A stretch of DNA of 64,000 nt from Euglena gracilis (GCA_039621445.1 CP154956.1:3385873-3449872), one strand, 5' to 3'. Shown: positions 9,182-20,330, counted from the stretch's first letter. Translations and numbers: made by a program. Notes: generated by a model from the sequence alone, not told the origin.

Positions 9182-10230
9182 TTTTTTTGGGTGGCATTAT
9201 GAGCCTTTTATGTGCTCGATCGGAAATGGTGAACACATTGTATGGGTTGGCATACAATGTAAGTTCTGATTTTTTGAGAGGGGCATAGGCCTGTTTCTTC
9301 ATTCCATTCCTCATTTCTCACCAAAGGGTATTCCCCGAGTTTGACCCCCCCGCCTCCAAAGCATGCGACTTTCAGAATTTTTTTAATTTTTTTGAATTTC
9401 TGATTTGATTTTTTGCGGAGTCCGACTACAGTCGCAAGGGAGGGGGTGTAGACCGTTGGGAGCCGTCAACGGTCTAGGGGGGGGGGGGGGAAGCACCAAA
9501 GGACCATTTTTAAAAGTCGCGCATAACATCGCTAAGTGCGCGCTTAAATTCCCTTTTCAGAAACTTTCCAATTCATTCTCGAGTTTGAACAAAAACCCCA
9601 AAGGTAGCTAATTATCCCCATTGCACAGACATTTGTGGGGTTTTTTTTGACCATTATCTGAATTTGAAGTTTTGGAAGCGGAATTCAAGTCATCAAGATT
9701 TCTTGGATATTTGACAACTATTTGAATTCTACGGTGGAAGTGGATTGATTCAATTGTGACAGGGGATTTTTCAACTGCCGGACGCCCTCCGGCCACCTTT
9801 TTGACCCATTCCGGTGTGTGTGGACGTCCGGACATCGGTGTTGGTGTGTGGCATTCTTTGTGCTATTTGCATTTTTTGGGGGTTGGCAAACCAAAGTTCA
9901 TACATTTCGAAGGATAGCACCAAAGGTTTTCAAAGGGAGTTTGGGGAATTTTTGAAAAGTTGTTACCGATCCTACGCGGGGAGTCCCAGCCGGGAGGGAA
10001 CCCGGGGGAAACACCCGAAAATGACTTGAGCCCACCATTTTTGGGAAAAAACCCGGTTCCGGCGGGGGCACTCACACCCCCCCACGGGCTGGTGGCTGGG
10101 GGAACGGACCCCGGCGAGGGGGGGCCTGGCCTGGCCCCGGCACGGGAGGGGGGTGCGGCCCTGAACAGTGTTCCCCTCACTCTCCTGATCCTCACCCTCC
10201 CTCTCGAGAAGGGGATGCTTTGAGGAGGAA

Positions 10231-11116
10231 ATGGGATGGGAAAGTTCTTTGTCCATGGAGTTCCTTGGTGATGGAGAATCCTCATCGGATGAAAGGGTTG
10301 GAGTTTTGAACCGACCCGAAATTGTGGAAAATCTCCTTGGAGAGCCAAAAAAATCTCTTTTCGTGCCCCCCCCCCCCTCTTCGTTGGTGAAGGGGAAACT
10401 CCTCGGCGACACGGGTCGGCAGCACACCACCACCCTGGATCCGAGGAGTGGGAGGTCGAAATTTCGTCCACATGTGATGGATGAAAACTGGTCAAATTTG
10501 CCTGATAAATCCGAATTTTGTGCAAATGATTGGAAAAAAACCAAGTCCAAGGGGGACGAGTGGCTAGGTGGCATTCGGTTTTTTGGCTGGAAAATGTACA
10601 AGGGGGACAGGTTGTGTGTCCCGGAAAATCGGGTGGAAGTTGTCACACGAGAGCATCACATTGCCATGGAGCATTTGGGAGTGGATCGGTTACTCACCGA
10701 AAGGGAACGCCGATATTTTCTACCGACCACCACAAATTGGAAAAAGGTGGTGGAGAAGGTGAAAAGAGAATGTTTTGTGTGTCAAGCGTGTGAACCCCCG
10801 AAATTGGTCCATGAAAAGACCCATTGAATTCACTCCCGTTCCCGAGCATTTTTGGTCCCACGTGTGTATGGATCTCTTCTCCATGCCGGAGGTCACGTGG
10901 TTGGGACACATATACAATGGATATGTTTTGTGCGCGGACCGTTTGACCGGTTGGATGGTGGCTCGACCAAGTGTTGAGAAAGGGCCCACCGGGGAACGGG
11001 TGGTTCATCTCTTCATTGATGGGAGTTGGGGAGAAATGGGCATTCCAAATGTGATCGCCACCTACGCACGTTCGGACCTGGTCGGGCAAAGGGACCGGTC
11101 CTTGAACTCTCCCTAA
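10231..11116 (+). pseudogene. int: Degenerate Ty3/gypsy integrase, second element
   Basis: A frame from 10231 to 10827 ends in an integrase zinc-binding module: HHIAMEHLG with two His, then CFVCQAC with two Cys. Near 10820 the homology moves to the frame running to 11116, which gives the start of the catalytic core (HVCMDLFSMP with the first Asp, then ADRLTGWMVARPS). At GIPNVIATYARSD the expected SDxGxxF box is already damaged, and nothing intact of the third acidic residue follows before about 11290. One frameshift plus loss of the core make it a pseudogene. It is clearly diverged from the integrase at 4.3-6.2 kb, so it belongs to another gypsy family. Confidence 0.85.
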
Positions 11117-11618
11117 GTCATGGGTGTGACGTGTGAGGGTTTTTGGGTGGTGGAGCCTTTGGTTGGACCAAGGGCAAGTGTGTGAATTCTCACGCAAGCG
11201 GTTTTATTGCTTCACAGGTCGAGGCGCCACATCGCCGTCGACAACGTGCTCGAGCGCTACGCGGCGTTCCCAGGCTTGTGACCATTCGATGACGGTGCTC
11301 ATGCCGGTTGTGACGTGGGTGTGTGGAGCATGGTGTGGGGTTGGCTGAACGCCCCAGGGAATTCCATGCCCCCCCCTTCTTTTTTCTTCATTTTTTGGAC
11401 CGAGCCAAGACGTGTGAATTTCTTGAAAGGCCGAAATTCACCCGTTTTTTGAATGGGTGAGGAAGTGGTCTCGAAGGGGATCGAAGCGTGGGTAATTTCG
11501 ATCGTGAAACCCACGACACGTCCCCCTGATGCCTTTCTCGTCAATTTATGGAATTTTCTTGGCAAGGGGAGGTGCCGACCATTGGGACCCTGTGAAAATG
11601 TCAAAGTCGGTCGGAAGG

Positions 11619-11939
11619 TGTAGGGGGTGTGGGCCTCACCACTCCCACAACCCCCTGGCGGCTGGCCCCTGGCGCCTGCAGGCCCTGCCACTGGCTGGGA
11701 TCCATCAATTCACCCAGGGGGCCTGGCACCCACCTGGGACTTTCCTTGGAACTTTTCATTGTAATCCCACTTCCCAATTCCCAGCGCTGGCACAAATCAC
11801 AATACTTCCCAGAACTGAACAACCAAAGTCAAACTGAACATGCTGCTTGCCACTGTAAACACAAACACAAACACAGACAGAATTTTGCGTAATTCCTAAT
11901 TCCTCTGCTGGAATCTTAATCTCTTTCCCAGCGCCCACA
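11619..11939 (-). repeat. 3' LTR of element B
   Basis: 321 bp. On the minus strand it begins TGTGGGCGC and ends CCTACA; its partner is 13147-13467. The minus-strand purine tract AAGGAGGGGAG abuts it at 11940-11950. Confidence 0.75.
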
Positions 11940-12339
11940 CTCCCCTCCTTAAAAAGCTGCCCCGGGCAGCTAAACCTGCCTTCGGCAAAAAGGCGCTGGG
12001 AGTTTTTTTTTTTCCGTTCTCGAACACAACCTTGAATCTTTCTTTCTGTCTGTCTGTTTTATTTATTTTTTTTTCTGTGGGGCGGGGCGGGGGTCGAAGG
12101 CCGACCCTTAGGGGGATCGGTCTCCTACAGCAGCAGGGGGGAGCAGCAGGCATCCGCACCGCCTTGGGCCGTTCTGGCGGGGGTTCCCCCCCAGAACAGC
12201 CCAAAGATACCCCTTGGGCCGTCATCTCTGGATTTTTTCTTCTTCTCGTTTTCTCCCTCTTTTTGCCCTTTTTTGCCCGTCCAGAGATGGGGGTCCAGGG
12301 GCTGGTGGGGGTCCTGGGGAGGGGGCTCGCAGGTGCAGC

Positions 12340-12580
12340 GGGAGGGGGTTACCGCGGGGAGGGCTTCGGCCACAGGCCTGGGAGGGGGGCCCAGCCCACG
12401 CCGTCCCGGCGGGCTTCGGCCACAACGCCTGAGGGCTTCGGCCCAGGCATACGGGAGGGGCACCCAGCCCACACCATCCCGGCGGGCTTCGGCCACAGCT
12501 GGTGAGGGCTTCGGCCCAGGGCATGCGGGAGGGGGACCCAGCCCACACCATCCCAGGCAGGGCTTCGGCCTCAGCCCCTC
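12340..12580. repeat. Tandem GGGCTTCGGCC repeats inside element B
   Basis: About three units of 70-75 bp containing GGGCTTCGGCC and CCAGCCCACACC. GC-rich and able to fold. Coding status unclear. Confidence 0.6.
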
Positions 12581-13108
12581 GGGGCCTCCTTCGCCTTCTG
12601 TCGGCGCTCCTTCCTTCTCATTCCTCTTGACTTCTCCGGCGAGCCTCCGCCCTCGCCATGCCCCACTGGGGCCCAATGCCAACTTCCGTCATCACCATCT
12701 CCCGAATGTCCATCTCGACCATCTCCATGTCTGGAATGTCCATCTCGACCATCTCCATGTCTGGAATGTCCATCTCGCCCATCCGCATGTCTGGAATGTC
12801 CATCTCTGGCATTTCCATCTTTGGCATTCGCATCTCTGGCATTTCCATCCTTGGCATTCCCGTCTCTGACATGTCCTTCCACAGCATCCACCAGCCTGGC
12901 ATCAGAGGCCACCCTGCCATGGGCCCTGAGCCTGCCAGCAGCAGCAGCTGCTGCACGACTGGCACACCACGAACAGCCACAATCTGCATCAAAACTTGAA
13001 TAATACTCCATCAGGTTGATGTTCACCCCTTCAGTCCAGGCCTTCTTGATGATCTCCTGCAGGCACATGCCATGCCTGATCCCGGCATGGCGGACAGCCG
13101 CCACGTGG
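12571..13108 (-). CDS. Internal ORF of element B, His/Asp/Gly-rich repeats
   Basis: On the minus strand a frame starting at an ATG near 13108 (MPTSHVAAVRHAGIRHG) reads about 45 ordinary-looking residues including LQEIIKKAWTEG. An Ala-rich piece follows, then a 30-bp repeat giving RDGHSRHGDG-type units, and a basic tail. An alternative frame over the same repeat gives Met-rich EMDIPDM units (12618-12992). I recognise no family. Base composition of the first part looks coding, so this may be a captured host exon or an element-specific gag-like protein. Low certainty. Confidence 0.35.
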
Positions 13109-13146
13109 CTGGTAGGCATGTTGTTTGACTGGCAGTGTTCAGTTTG

Positions 13147-13467
13147 TGTATGGGGTGTGGGCCTCACCACTCCCACAACCCCCTGGCGGCTGGCCCCTGG
13201 CGCCTGCAGGCCCTGCCATTGGCTGGGATCCATCAATTCACCCAGGGGGCCTGGCACCCACCTGGGACTTTCCTTGGAACTTTTCATTGTAATCCCACTT
13301 CCCAATTCCCAGCGCTGGCACAAATCACAATACTTCCCAGAACTGAACAACCAAAGTCAAACTGAACATGCTGCTTGCCACTGTAAACACAAACACAAAC
13401 ACAGACAGAATTTTGCGTAATTCCTAATTCCTCTGCTGGAATCTTAATCTCTTTCCCAGCGCCCACA
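13147..13467 (-). repeat. 5' LTR of element B
   Basis: Second copy of the 321-bp repeat. On the minus strand it is followed by CAAACTGAACACTG, which shares its first eight bases with the motif after the LTR of element A. Confidence 0.75.
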
Positions 13468-13520
13468 CTCCCCTGCTTAAAAAGCTGCCCCGGGCAGCTA
13501 AACCTGCCTTCGGCAAAAAT

Positions 13521-13802
13521 TGTGGCATTGGACATGTCCCTACGCATTCTGCAATTAAGCCTGGCGCAAATGTCAGCGCGCGCGCAGGCACACTTTTTTT
13601 GTAAAAAATTCTGGTTGTTTGCTTTGCAGGCAATCAGCGTACAACTTTGTCCATGTTTTACCTCCAAGTCTGGTGCATTGGTGGGATTGCGTGCAGTGGA
13701 AGTTACAAGTTATAAGATTTTATGAAGAAATACACTGTGAAGAAAAAGGGAGATTTTTTTGAGAAGCCCAGCCCCAGCAAAAGGGCAAGAGCCCTTTTTA
13801 CA
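13521..13802 (+). repeat. 5' LTR of element C
   Basis: 282 bp, TGTGGCATTGG to TTTTTACA; its partner at 15647-15928 differs by two single-base indels. Followed by CAAAGTTGTATGAG. Confidence 0.85.
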
Positions 13803-13811
13803 CAAAGTTGT

Positions 13812-14741
13812 ATGAGTGTTGCCCATGGAGAAGGACGTGGCCAAGGTGTCGCTGCGCCGGAGACCTCAGACTGTGTTATGCATGCCAGAGATGGCCATGG
13901 GGGCCATGCCAGGAATGGCCATGGGGGCCATGCCAGGAATGGCCATGGGGGCCATGCCGCAGATGGCCATTGGGGCCATGGCACGGATGGCCATGGGGGT
14001 CATGCCGCAGATGGCCATTGGGGCCATGCTACAGATGGCCATGGGGGCCATGGTGCTGATGCACATTCCCGTGCACGCCATCGACGAGTGGTGAAGTTGG
14101 ATGGTGCTGATGCACCTGATGGCCATGGTGATTGTGGACATTCCCAGGAGTGGCATGCAGGTGAGGATGGTGATGGTGGTGGTGGCCATGGTGGCCAGAG
14201 AGATGCCCAGATGTGGCATGGGGCTGAGGGGGATGCTGCAGATGACCAAGTCCGACATGCCAGTGGAGTCCATGATGCCCGAGGTGGTGATGCCCCTGGT
14301 GGACAAGTGTCGACAGCCCTGAAGAACGACGTGAGGCTGAGGCTGCAGCTGGAGAAGGACATCCCCATCCTGGTGCTGTCGCCGGAGGAGTTGGTGCTGC
14401 TGCTGTTCCGAGATGCGGACGTGGCCGGCAACCTCCTCCAATACGGGCAGCTGGACGTGGCGATGCTGATCCCCAACGTCAACGAGATGAAGACGAGGAA
14501 GATGTGGGAGGACCTCCAGCCCCATGTGACAAAGCGGTATTACTATCAGCCGAAGTGGTTTTCTGGACCGCTATACAGCCCAACCGGGTACTGGGCCCTG
14601 AAGCTGGACTTGAGGACGAGACGAGAGGAGAGAGATGAGTGGATGGAGATTGAGGAAGATGGGACAGCCAGATGGAAGACGCCGTCGTCCCGAAGGAGAT
14701 GGCGAAGGCGGCTGCAGGCCAAAGGGGTCCAGGGCCAGTGA
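13812..14741 (+). CDS. Internal ORF of element C, unknown protein
   Basis: 309 residues from an ATG lying inside the conserved post-LTR motif. The first third encodes His/Gly/Asp-rich units (ARNGHGGH type) from a 24-bp tandem repeat at 13891-14058. A second such region follows, then about 140 residues with normal amino acid composition and strong G/C at third positions, including PILVLSPEELVLLLFRDAD and RKMWEDLQPHVTKRYYYQP and a basic end. No family recognised. A Met-rich alternative frame (MAMGAMPG units) exists over the repeat. It could be a host fragment picked up by the element or its own RNA-binding protein. Confidence 0.45.
   Translation: MSVAHGEGRGQGVAAPETSDCVMHARDGHGGHARNGHGGHARNGHGGHAADGHWGHGTDGHGGHAADGHWGHATDGHGGHGADAHSRARHRRVVKLDGADAPDGHGDCGHSQEWHAGEDGDGGGGHGGQRDAQMWHGAEGDAADDQVRHASGVHDARGGDAPGGQVSTALKNDVRLRLQLEKDIPILVLSPEELVLLLFRDADVAGNLLQYGQLDVAMLIPNVNEMKTRKMWEDLQPHVTKRYYYQPKWFSGPLYSPTGYWALKLDLRTRREERDEWMEIEEDGTARWKTPSSRRRWRRRLQAKGVQGQ
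13891..14058 (+). repeat. 24-bp minisatellite, seven units
   Basis: Units begin ATGGCCATGGGGGCC. Open in all three plus frames, which explains the long overlapping ORFs here. Confidence 0.9.
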
Positions 14742-15204
14742 GGCTCCTGGAGGATGCCCTGGCCTGGCATGTACGTGGCTGCAATGTCCACTGCCTGTGT
14801 TGGCTCCCTGGTGGGATGCCCCGATGTGGCATGTACGCTGCTGCCATGTCCACAGCCTGTGCCGGCTCCCTGGTGGGATGCCCCGGTGTGGCATGTGCAA
14901 TTATGATATAATGGTGGACTGGACCTGCAGACCGAACCCCGAACCCCATCAGAGTGTGCCCTCGCTTTCTGCTGTCGCCCCCCCCGGCGAAGAGTTGGGT
15001 GGTAAGGCGGCGTTCGGGTGAAGAACTCGAGCTTTGGGTGGAAGAGGGATCCGAATTAGAATTTGATTTCACAGAGAATTGCGAGAATCGTGATTAAAAT
15101 GCAATTTTTATTTTGGGAAGACGCGAGAATCATGGTTGTGAATGATTTTCGGGGGTGGGTGCGGGGGGAGTTGGCTCCAGAGGGATGCCCCACCCGACCT
15201 TTTT

Positions 15205-15500
15205 GAAGGTGGAGGGGAGAGTTGGCTCACGAGTTGATGCCCCCCCCCTTTGGAGAAGGGTGGAGGGGAGAGCTGGCTCACGAGTTGATGCCCCCCCCCC
15301 CCTGTCCAAGAGAGTGGTGGGGAGAGTTGGCTCACGAGTTGATGCCCCCCCCCTGTGCAAGGGAGGTGGGGAGAGATCGCTCACGAGTTGATGCCCCACC
15401 CCCCCTGAGAAAGAAGTGGGGAGAGTTGGCTCACGAGTTGATGCCCCACCCATGAGACAGAGGTGAGGGAGAGTGGCTCACGAGTTGATGCCCCCCCCCC
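15205..15500. repeat. About 50-bp tandem repeat, six units, inside element C
   Basis: Each unit contains GGCTCACGAGTTGATGCC followed by a C-run of variable length. Lies before the purine tract GGGAAGGGGAG that abuts the 3' LTR. Confidence 0.85.
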
Positions 15501-15646
15501 CTGTTTGAGATTCGGTGGCACCGAGTTCGCCAAGTTGGGGTTGGGAGAGTTCGGCTCTTTCGAGATGCCCCCCCCCCCTGTGAAGGACAAGTCCAATGGC
15601 CAAGGGAGTCAAGTATGGAGACTGGGTCTCCTTTTGGGAAGGGGAG

Positions 15647-15928
15647 TGTGGCATTGGACATGTCCCTACGCATTCTGCAATTAAGCCTGGCGCAAATGTC
15701 AGCGCGCGCGCAGGCACACTTTTTTTGTAAAAAATTCTGGTTGTTTGCTTTGCAGGCAATCAGCGTACAACTTTGTCCATGTTTACCTCCAAGTCTGGTG
15801 CATTGGTGGGATTGCGTGCAGTGGAAGTTACAAGTTATAAGATTTTATGAAGAAACACACTGTGAAGAAAAAGGGAGATTTTTTTGAGAAGCCCAGCCCC
15901 AGCAAAAGGGCAAGAGCCCTTTTTTACA
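15647..15928 (+). repeat. 3' LTR of element C
   Basis: Second copy of the 282-bp repeat, preceded by a short hairpin (GGAGAC/GTCTCC) and the purine tract, followed by target duplication AAGG. Confidence 0.85.
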
Positions 15929-16420
15929 AAGGGAGAGGTTACATGGGAGCGAAGGACAGACGCCCATGATTCACTTCTGCCCCCCCCCCTGCCATTTTCG
16001 CCGATTTTTTCGAATTTTTGATGCAAGGGGTGGTGACGGTCATTGGGACCCTGTGATAATGCCGAAGGTGGTCGTGGGGGAGGTGTAGCATGGGTGCGAA
16101 TGACGGACGCCCATGATTCACTTCCGTCCCCCCTCCCTTTTTGCCATTTTTTTTTTTCGCTGATTTTTTTGGATGCCGACCACTTGAATGATCCAAAGGT
16201 GGTCGGAAGGGGGTGGTGACATGGGTGTGAAGGATGGGATGATTCACTCCTGCCCCTCCCCCCTCTCTTTTTACCTATTTTTTTCAGCTTTTTCGAAAGG
16301 GGAGTAGCCGACTCTGGAAACCATTTGAATAATCCAAGGGTGATCGGGAGAGGGACATGGCATGGGTGTGAAGGATGACAGCCTGTGTTTCACCCCCCCT
16401 CTTTTTTTTTTTTTGGTTTG
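15929..16420. repeat. Diverged tandem array interrupted by the B/C insertion
   Basis: Units of roughly 110-130 bp share CATTGGGACCCTGTGA, GGTGGTCGGAAGG-like and ACATGGGTGTGAAGGA-like parts followed by C-runs and T-runs. The same sequence resumes left of the insertion at about 11560-11618. No gene in it. Confidence 0.6.
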
Positions 16421-17644
16421 ATTCTCTTGGAAAGGGATCGATGGGGTGAATACTCACATGCACCCCACCTCTTCCCATCTTTTTCGGATGTGGAGAAGGA
16501 GACCGAGGGTCGGGGACGCTCGCATGCGCCGTTGATCGATCTTGTGAAACCTTTTTCGACTCCGGAATCCATGATGTCTTTTTATTTCCTTTGATGACGC
16601 CCATTGGATACTTGGGTTGGTGGGAATGCCTCAAGATTAGAGTGGGTAGAAGGGGAAGTCTTTGGAGGTGAGGGGAATTTAGTGGGTCGCCGACCACTTT
16701 TAGCAGTTCGCGCCCGCCCCCTTTTTTCTCATTTTTCCTTCGGGAGTTTTGTTTTTGAGACCTTTTTGGTTGGACACCCTCCAGTCACCCTTTTTTGAGG
16801 AAAGGGATCGGAGAATCGGAGATATGTGGGCAAATGTCTTGGGTAGGGGGGTGTTGGGACCGAAGGTATATTTTTGCCCTTCTTGACGCCGGCTCTACCG
16901 AGTGGTCGGCAGAAAGGGAAATAACCCAGGTGGTGGATCCCCCCGACCACTCGTGGGGGAAAGGACTGGATTTTTGGTGGGGAGAAGGCTAAGCCCGAGG
17001 ATTGACTTGTGCGGAGTCGACCAAACCCCCCCCCCCCCCAATGTGAAGGGTGGTGGTCGTATTTTCAATGGTCGGCGAAGCGTATTTTTGTGTTTTTTAA
17101 TGGGAGCGCAAGGCGGACGCCCCCCTCCCAGAATCAGTTTGGTCCTTTACCCAATGCTTCCCTTAGACTCCCAAGGCGCCGCTTGGGCCCATGTGCCATT
17201 TTTTGGAGGCAATGGACGGTTTTTATACGCTAAAAGCGGCAACGGGTGTGGGGAGGGATGCAAAGCCACGCAACCCAAATTTTGGGTTGGAGAAGTGTAG
17301 CTCAAAGGGTTAGGGACCTGGGGGGTTGAATACACCATGTCTTGGGTAACGTGATGGTGTGCGCCCGGCTGGGATCCGGGAGCGCATACCTTGGATGGTT
17401 GTGGGGAAGATGACCCAGAAAAGCCCTCATTTAGCGCGGTGGGAAAGGGTTATGTTTACTCCCCCCCTTTCTAGTCTCTGGTGGGTCTTTTTGGTCACGT
17501 CATTCGGAATAGCTGATTGTATCAATTGAACTTTTAGATCACATTATCGTGGATTATTTGTTATTTTGCTATTTGGCATTACCATGGGCATTGTCAAGTG
17601 TTTGGTGTTGAAAAGCATAAGTTGCACGTCGCACCTACCCACGC
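16421..17644. other. Intergenic stretch, no gene recognised
   Basis: Contains G/C runs and T-runs and short frames without recognisable similarity or consistent composition. Confidence 0.4.
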
Positions 17645-17648
17645 ACCT

Positions 17649-17935
17649 TGCAAGTTGGGGGATGGTCCAGTGTGTCCAGATAATTTCACCACATCAGACT
17701 TCTGGCCAAAACCAACTTTTCAGTCTTCAGGGGTCTTCTTCCCAAACTTCCCCACACAGCACCCCAGAAGACAAGACTTGATACTTGAATCCAGTTCAGA
17801 GTCCCACGCAAACTTGTACACTGTTTGCCAGCTTGCCTGTGAAAAATGTAATTCCCCAAAATCTCTGTGAGGCAATGCCTAATTTCTGCTGGCATCTCTT
17901 ACCAAAATAAATCTCAAATCTGGCCCGCGCTCACA
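17649..17935 (-). repeat. 3' LTR of element D
   Basis: 287 bp, partner of 18970-19256. Preceded on the plus strand by ACCT. Confidence 0.88.
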
Positions 17936-18969
17936 CCCCCCTTCCCAAAAACAATTGCCAGGCAATTGTCCAAAACGGAAGTAAAAAAATGAGCGGGCCG
18001 GAGATAAAAATTCAACACGCAACAGACACACACGCAGCAGCGACATGGAAAAGTGACGAATGGCGGTTCTCGAATTTAAATTGCCAAATCTTCAAATCCA
18101 CAGATAATTGTAAACATGTCCAAATCCACAGATAAATACCTTGTGGGGCCCGCCTACCTCCACCCCAGCCTTCCACCTTAGAGAGCCATGTCGTACGACC
18201 TACCCCGTACAACATGACCCCCCATGGGGTCCAGCCGGGGCTTCGGCGACCCCCGCCGAGCCAAACCGGAGCAGAGCCCCCTTGAAGCGGCCCAGCACCG
18301 AACGGGGAGGCGGCACACACCACAGCCATCACAGCAGCAACAGGTTGACGAACTTGAAGATGATCACCAGATGTGCATTTGTAGGGCTGTTGCACAACCC
18401 TGATCACTGTTTTTTACGAGGTCAGGCTCCTCGCGCCGAAATCTCCAGGGGGTAATTGACCAATGACGTTGAAACTTGACATCTTGAACTTGGGAACTTG
18501 AAATCTTGAACATCACACCTTGGATCCTCCACAGATTGACCTTGGGAAATTGAAATCTTGACATGACAACTTTCTTCCACCACAGATTCCTTGGGATCTT
18601 GAAATTGAACTTGACATCATGACTTGAACTTGACCCTGAAATGACATCTTGACAGACATTTTGGAGATTGAGATTATTGATGATGATGGCGGGCTGTGAT
18701 TGACATTCGTCTGTCCTTCAGCCCAGGCTCCAACCAAGATCCACAGCAGCACCAACTCCAGGATCACCCGCTGCTAGCTTGATCTGGATAGTTGATCATG
18801 GTGGCCCAACACATCTCACTGTGTGCCAACTGATGCTTTCCTCTGCCTTGTCCCCCTTCTGCTGCTGAGCTGGCCTGCCACTTCCATGCCTTTTCACTTC
18901 TGAGTGTCCCCGGCTCCACAGGTACGTTTGTACGGGGCTTTTCTGCACTGCAAATCTCATACAAGTTTG

Positions 18970-19256
18970 TGCAAGTTGGGGGGTGGTCCAGTGTGTCCAG
19001 ATAATTTCACCACATCAGACTTCTGGCCAAAACCAACTTTTCAGTCTTCAGGGGTCTTCTTCCCAAACTTCCCCACACAGCACCCCAGAAGACAAGACTT
19101 GATACTTGAATCCAGTTCAGAGTCCCACGCAAACTTGTACACTGTTTGCCAGCTTGCCTGTGAAAAATGTAATTCCCCAAAATCTCTGTGAGGCAATGCC
19201 TAATTTCTGCTGGCATCTCTTACCAAAATAAATCTCAAATCTGGCCCGCGCTCACA
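18970..19256 (-). repeat. 5' LTR of element D
   Basis: 287 bp. The minus-strand sequence after it (plus 18956-18969) is the shared CAAACTTGTATGAG motif. Confidence 0.88.
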
Positions 19257-19331
19257 ACCTGGAAAAACTCCCGAAGTATTTACCTCGATGCCTTCCACTT
19301 TTTGTGCAATAGTTTATTTTTTTTTTCGGAA

Positions 19332-19454
19332 ATGGATATCCAATTGAAAAAAGAAATGCGCAAGAGGGCAAAGGAAATGGGGAGGTCGCGCCGGTGGGAG
19401 GAGCGGTATCTCCTCATGGCGGTGTTTTGGGTTGCATGGAAAAAGGGATCTTGA
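19332..19454 (+). CDS. Small basic ORF, 40 residues, hypothetical
   Basis: ATG after a T-tract; encodes a strongly charged start (KKEMRKRAKEMGRSRRWEERY) and a hydrophobic tail. No family recognised. It may be an exon or a fragment of a retroelement protein; weak support. Confidence 0.2.
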   Translation: MDIQLKKEMRKRAKEMGRSRRWEERYLLMAVFWVAWKKGS

Positions 19455-19624
19455 TTTGGGAGTAGGCCTTAGAGATGGCTGGTTGGGCTCAGATCAAAGG
19501 AGATGTGAAGCCGGACAGGCAAGTCGGTCCCTCGCGTCCCTGGGGACACGGAGGCACCGAAGGTTGGTCCTCCTTGGGCCCTATCGATGCAAAGCCACCA
19601 TGGGCACCAGGCATTATTATTTTT

Positions 19625-19780
19625 TAAGGCGCCTTAAAAAACCTTAAAAAACCTTAAAAACCCTTAAATTTGTTTTTACCAAAATGCCTTAAAAAACCTT
19701 AAAAAACCTTAAAAAACCTTTAAAAAATCACCCTGGGGATGTTTTTCTTCCCTGTGATGACCTTAAAAAACCTTAAAAAT
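19625..19780. repeat. Subterminal CCTTAAAAAA repeats, left hAT end
   Basis: Roughly ten imperfect units; mirrored by fewer units at 21270-21360 at the right end. Confidence 0.8.
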
Positions 19781-20289
19781 TCTCCCTGAGAAAAATTTTT
19801 CTTGCACCAAACAAATAATAAATAATGGCATGTATGAAACCCCGCATAAAGCCAGTCAATGCAGAAGCGATTGTGAACAAACAATATGAAAACCGGATTG
19901 TTTGTCAATGTTTCTGGCATAGTTCGGTTGGCCTCGGTTCACCAAAGGCTGTTACACACGGCCAGAAAAAGCAAAACTTGCAACCACATCTTTCTTGATT
20001 TGAATTACTTGAGACATACTTAGAGAGTCAACCCAAATTGCTCAAAAGTGCAATTGTAGCAAAAGTTGCATGAACAACAAAAATATCCCAATTTGGGACA
20101 ATTTACTACGCTGGAGCAGTTTCCCACACTTGCCACAGCATTTCAAGAAGCGAAACAGCGCGTTCTCCAATTGAGTGGTGATTCCGCGAGTTTTTCCCAC
20201 TTTCTTGCCCAAGCACGCGAAAGTTTTGATCCCCGCACTTATGTGCAGCAGTTGGAAGAAATTTCTTGTTTGGAGCATAAATTTTGCCA

Positions 20290-20330
20290 TTGAAACCGTG
20301 TATTGGGGCTCTGGCTTCACGCCTGAACCG
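20290..20330 (+). repeat. Dispersed motif with GGCTTCACGCC
   Basis: GAAACCGTGTAT...GGGCTCTGGCTTCACGCC...GAACCG also occurs at about 25917-25955, and its core recurs inverted at 26247-26265. Confidence 0.6.

Larger units (their letters stand above)
11619..15928. mobile_element. Compound insertion: two TRIM-like elements, B (minus) and C (plus), head to head
   Basis: Left part B: repeats 11619-11939 and 13147-13467. Right part C: repeats 13521-13802 and 15647-15928. Only the outermost ends carry a target duplication, AAGG (11615-11618 and 15929-15932). Left flank plus right flank joined at AAGG reads through as the same diverged tandem array seen at 16.0-16.4 kb, so the 4310-bp block entered as one unit. 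Between B and C a 53-bp piece (13468-13520) duplicates the pre-PPT end of B (11940-11991), as if the remains of a B tandem dimer. B reads leftwards and C rightwards judging by purine tracts and post-LTR motifs. Confidence 0.75.
17649..19256 (-). mobile_element. TRIM-like LTR element D, complete
   Basis: Direct repeats 17649-17935 and 18970-19256 (287 bp each, almost identical) with the flanking 4-bp duplication ACCT (17645-17648 and 19257-19260). On the minus strand the LTR begins TGTGAGCGCGGG and ends ACTTGCA and is followed by CAAACTTGTATGAG. A purine tract GGGAAGGGGG abuts the distal LTR at 17936-17945, with two CAATTG copies upstream exactly as in element A. The 1034-bp interior lacks gag/pol and contains GC-rich, possibly host-derived sequence at 18150-18400. 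Confidence 0.9.
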
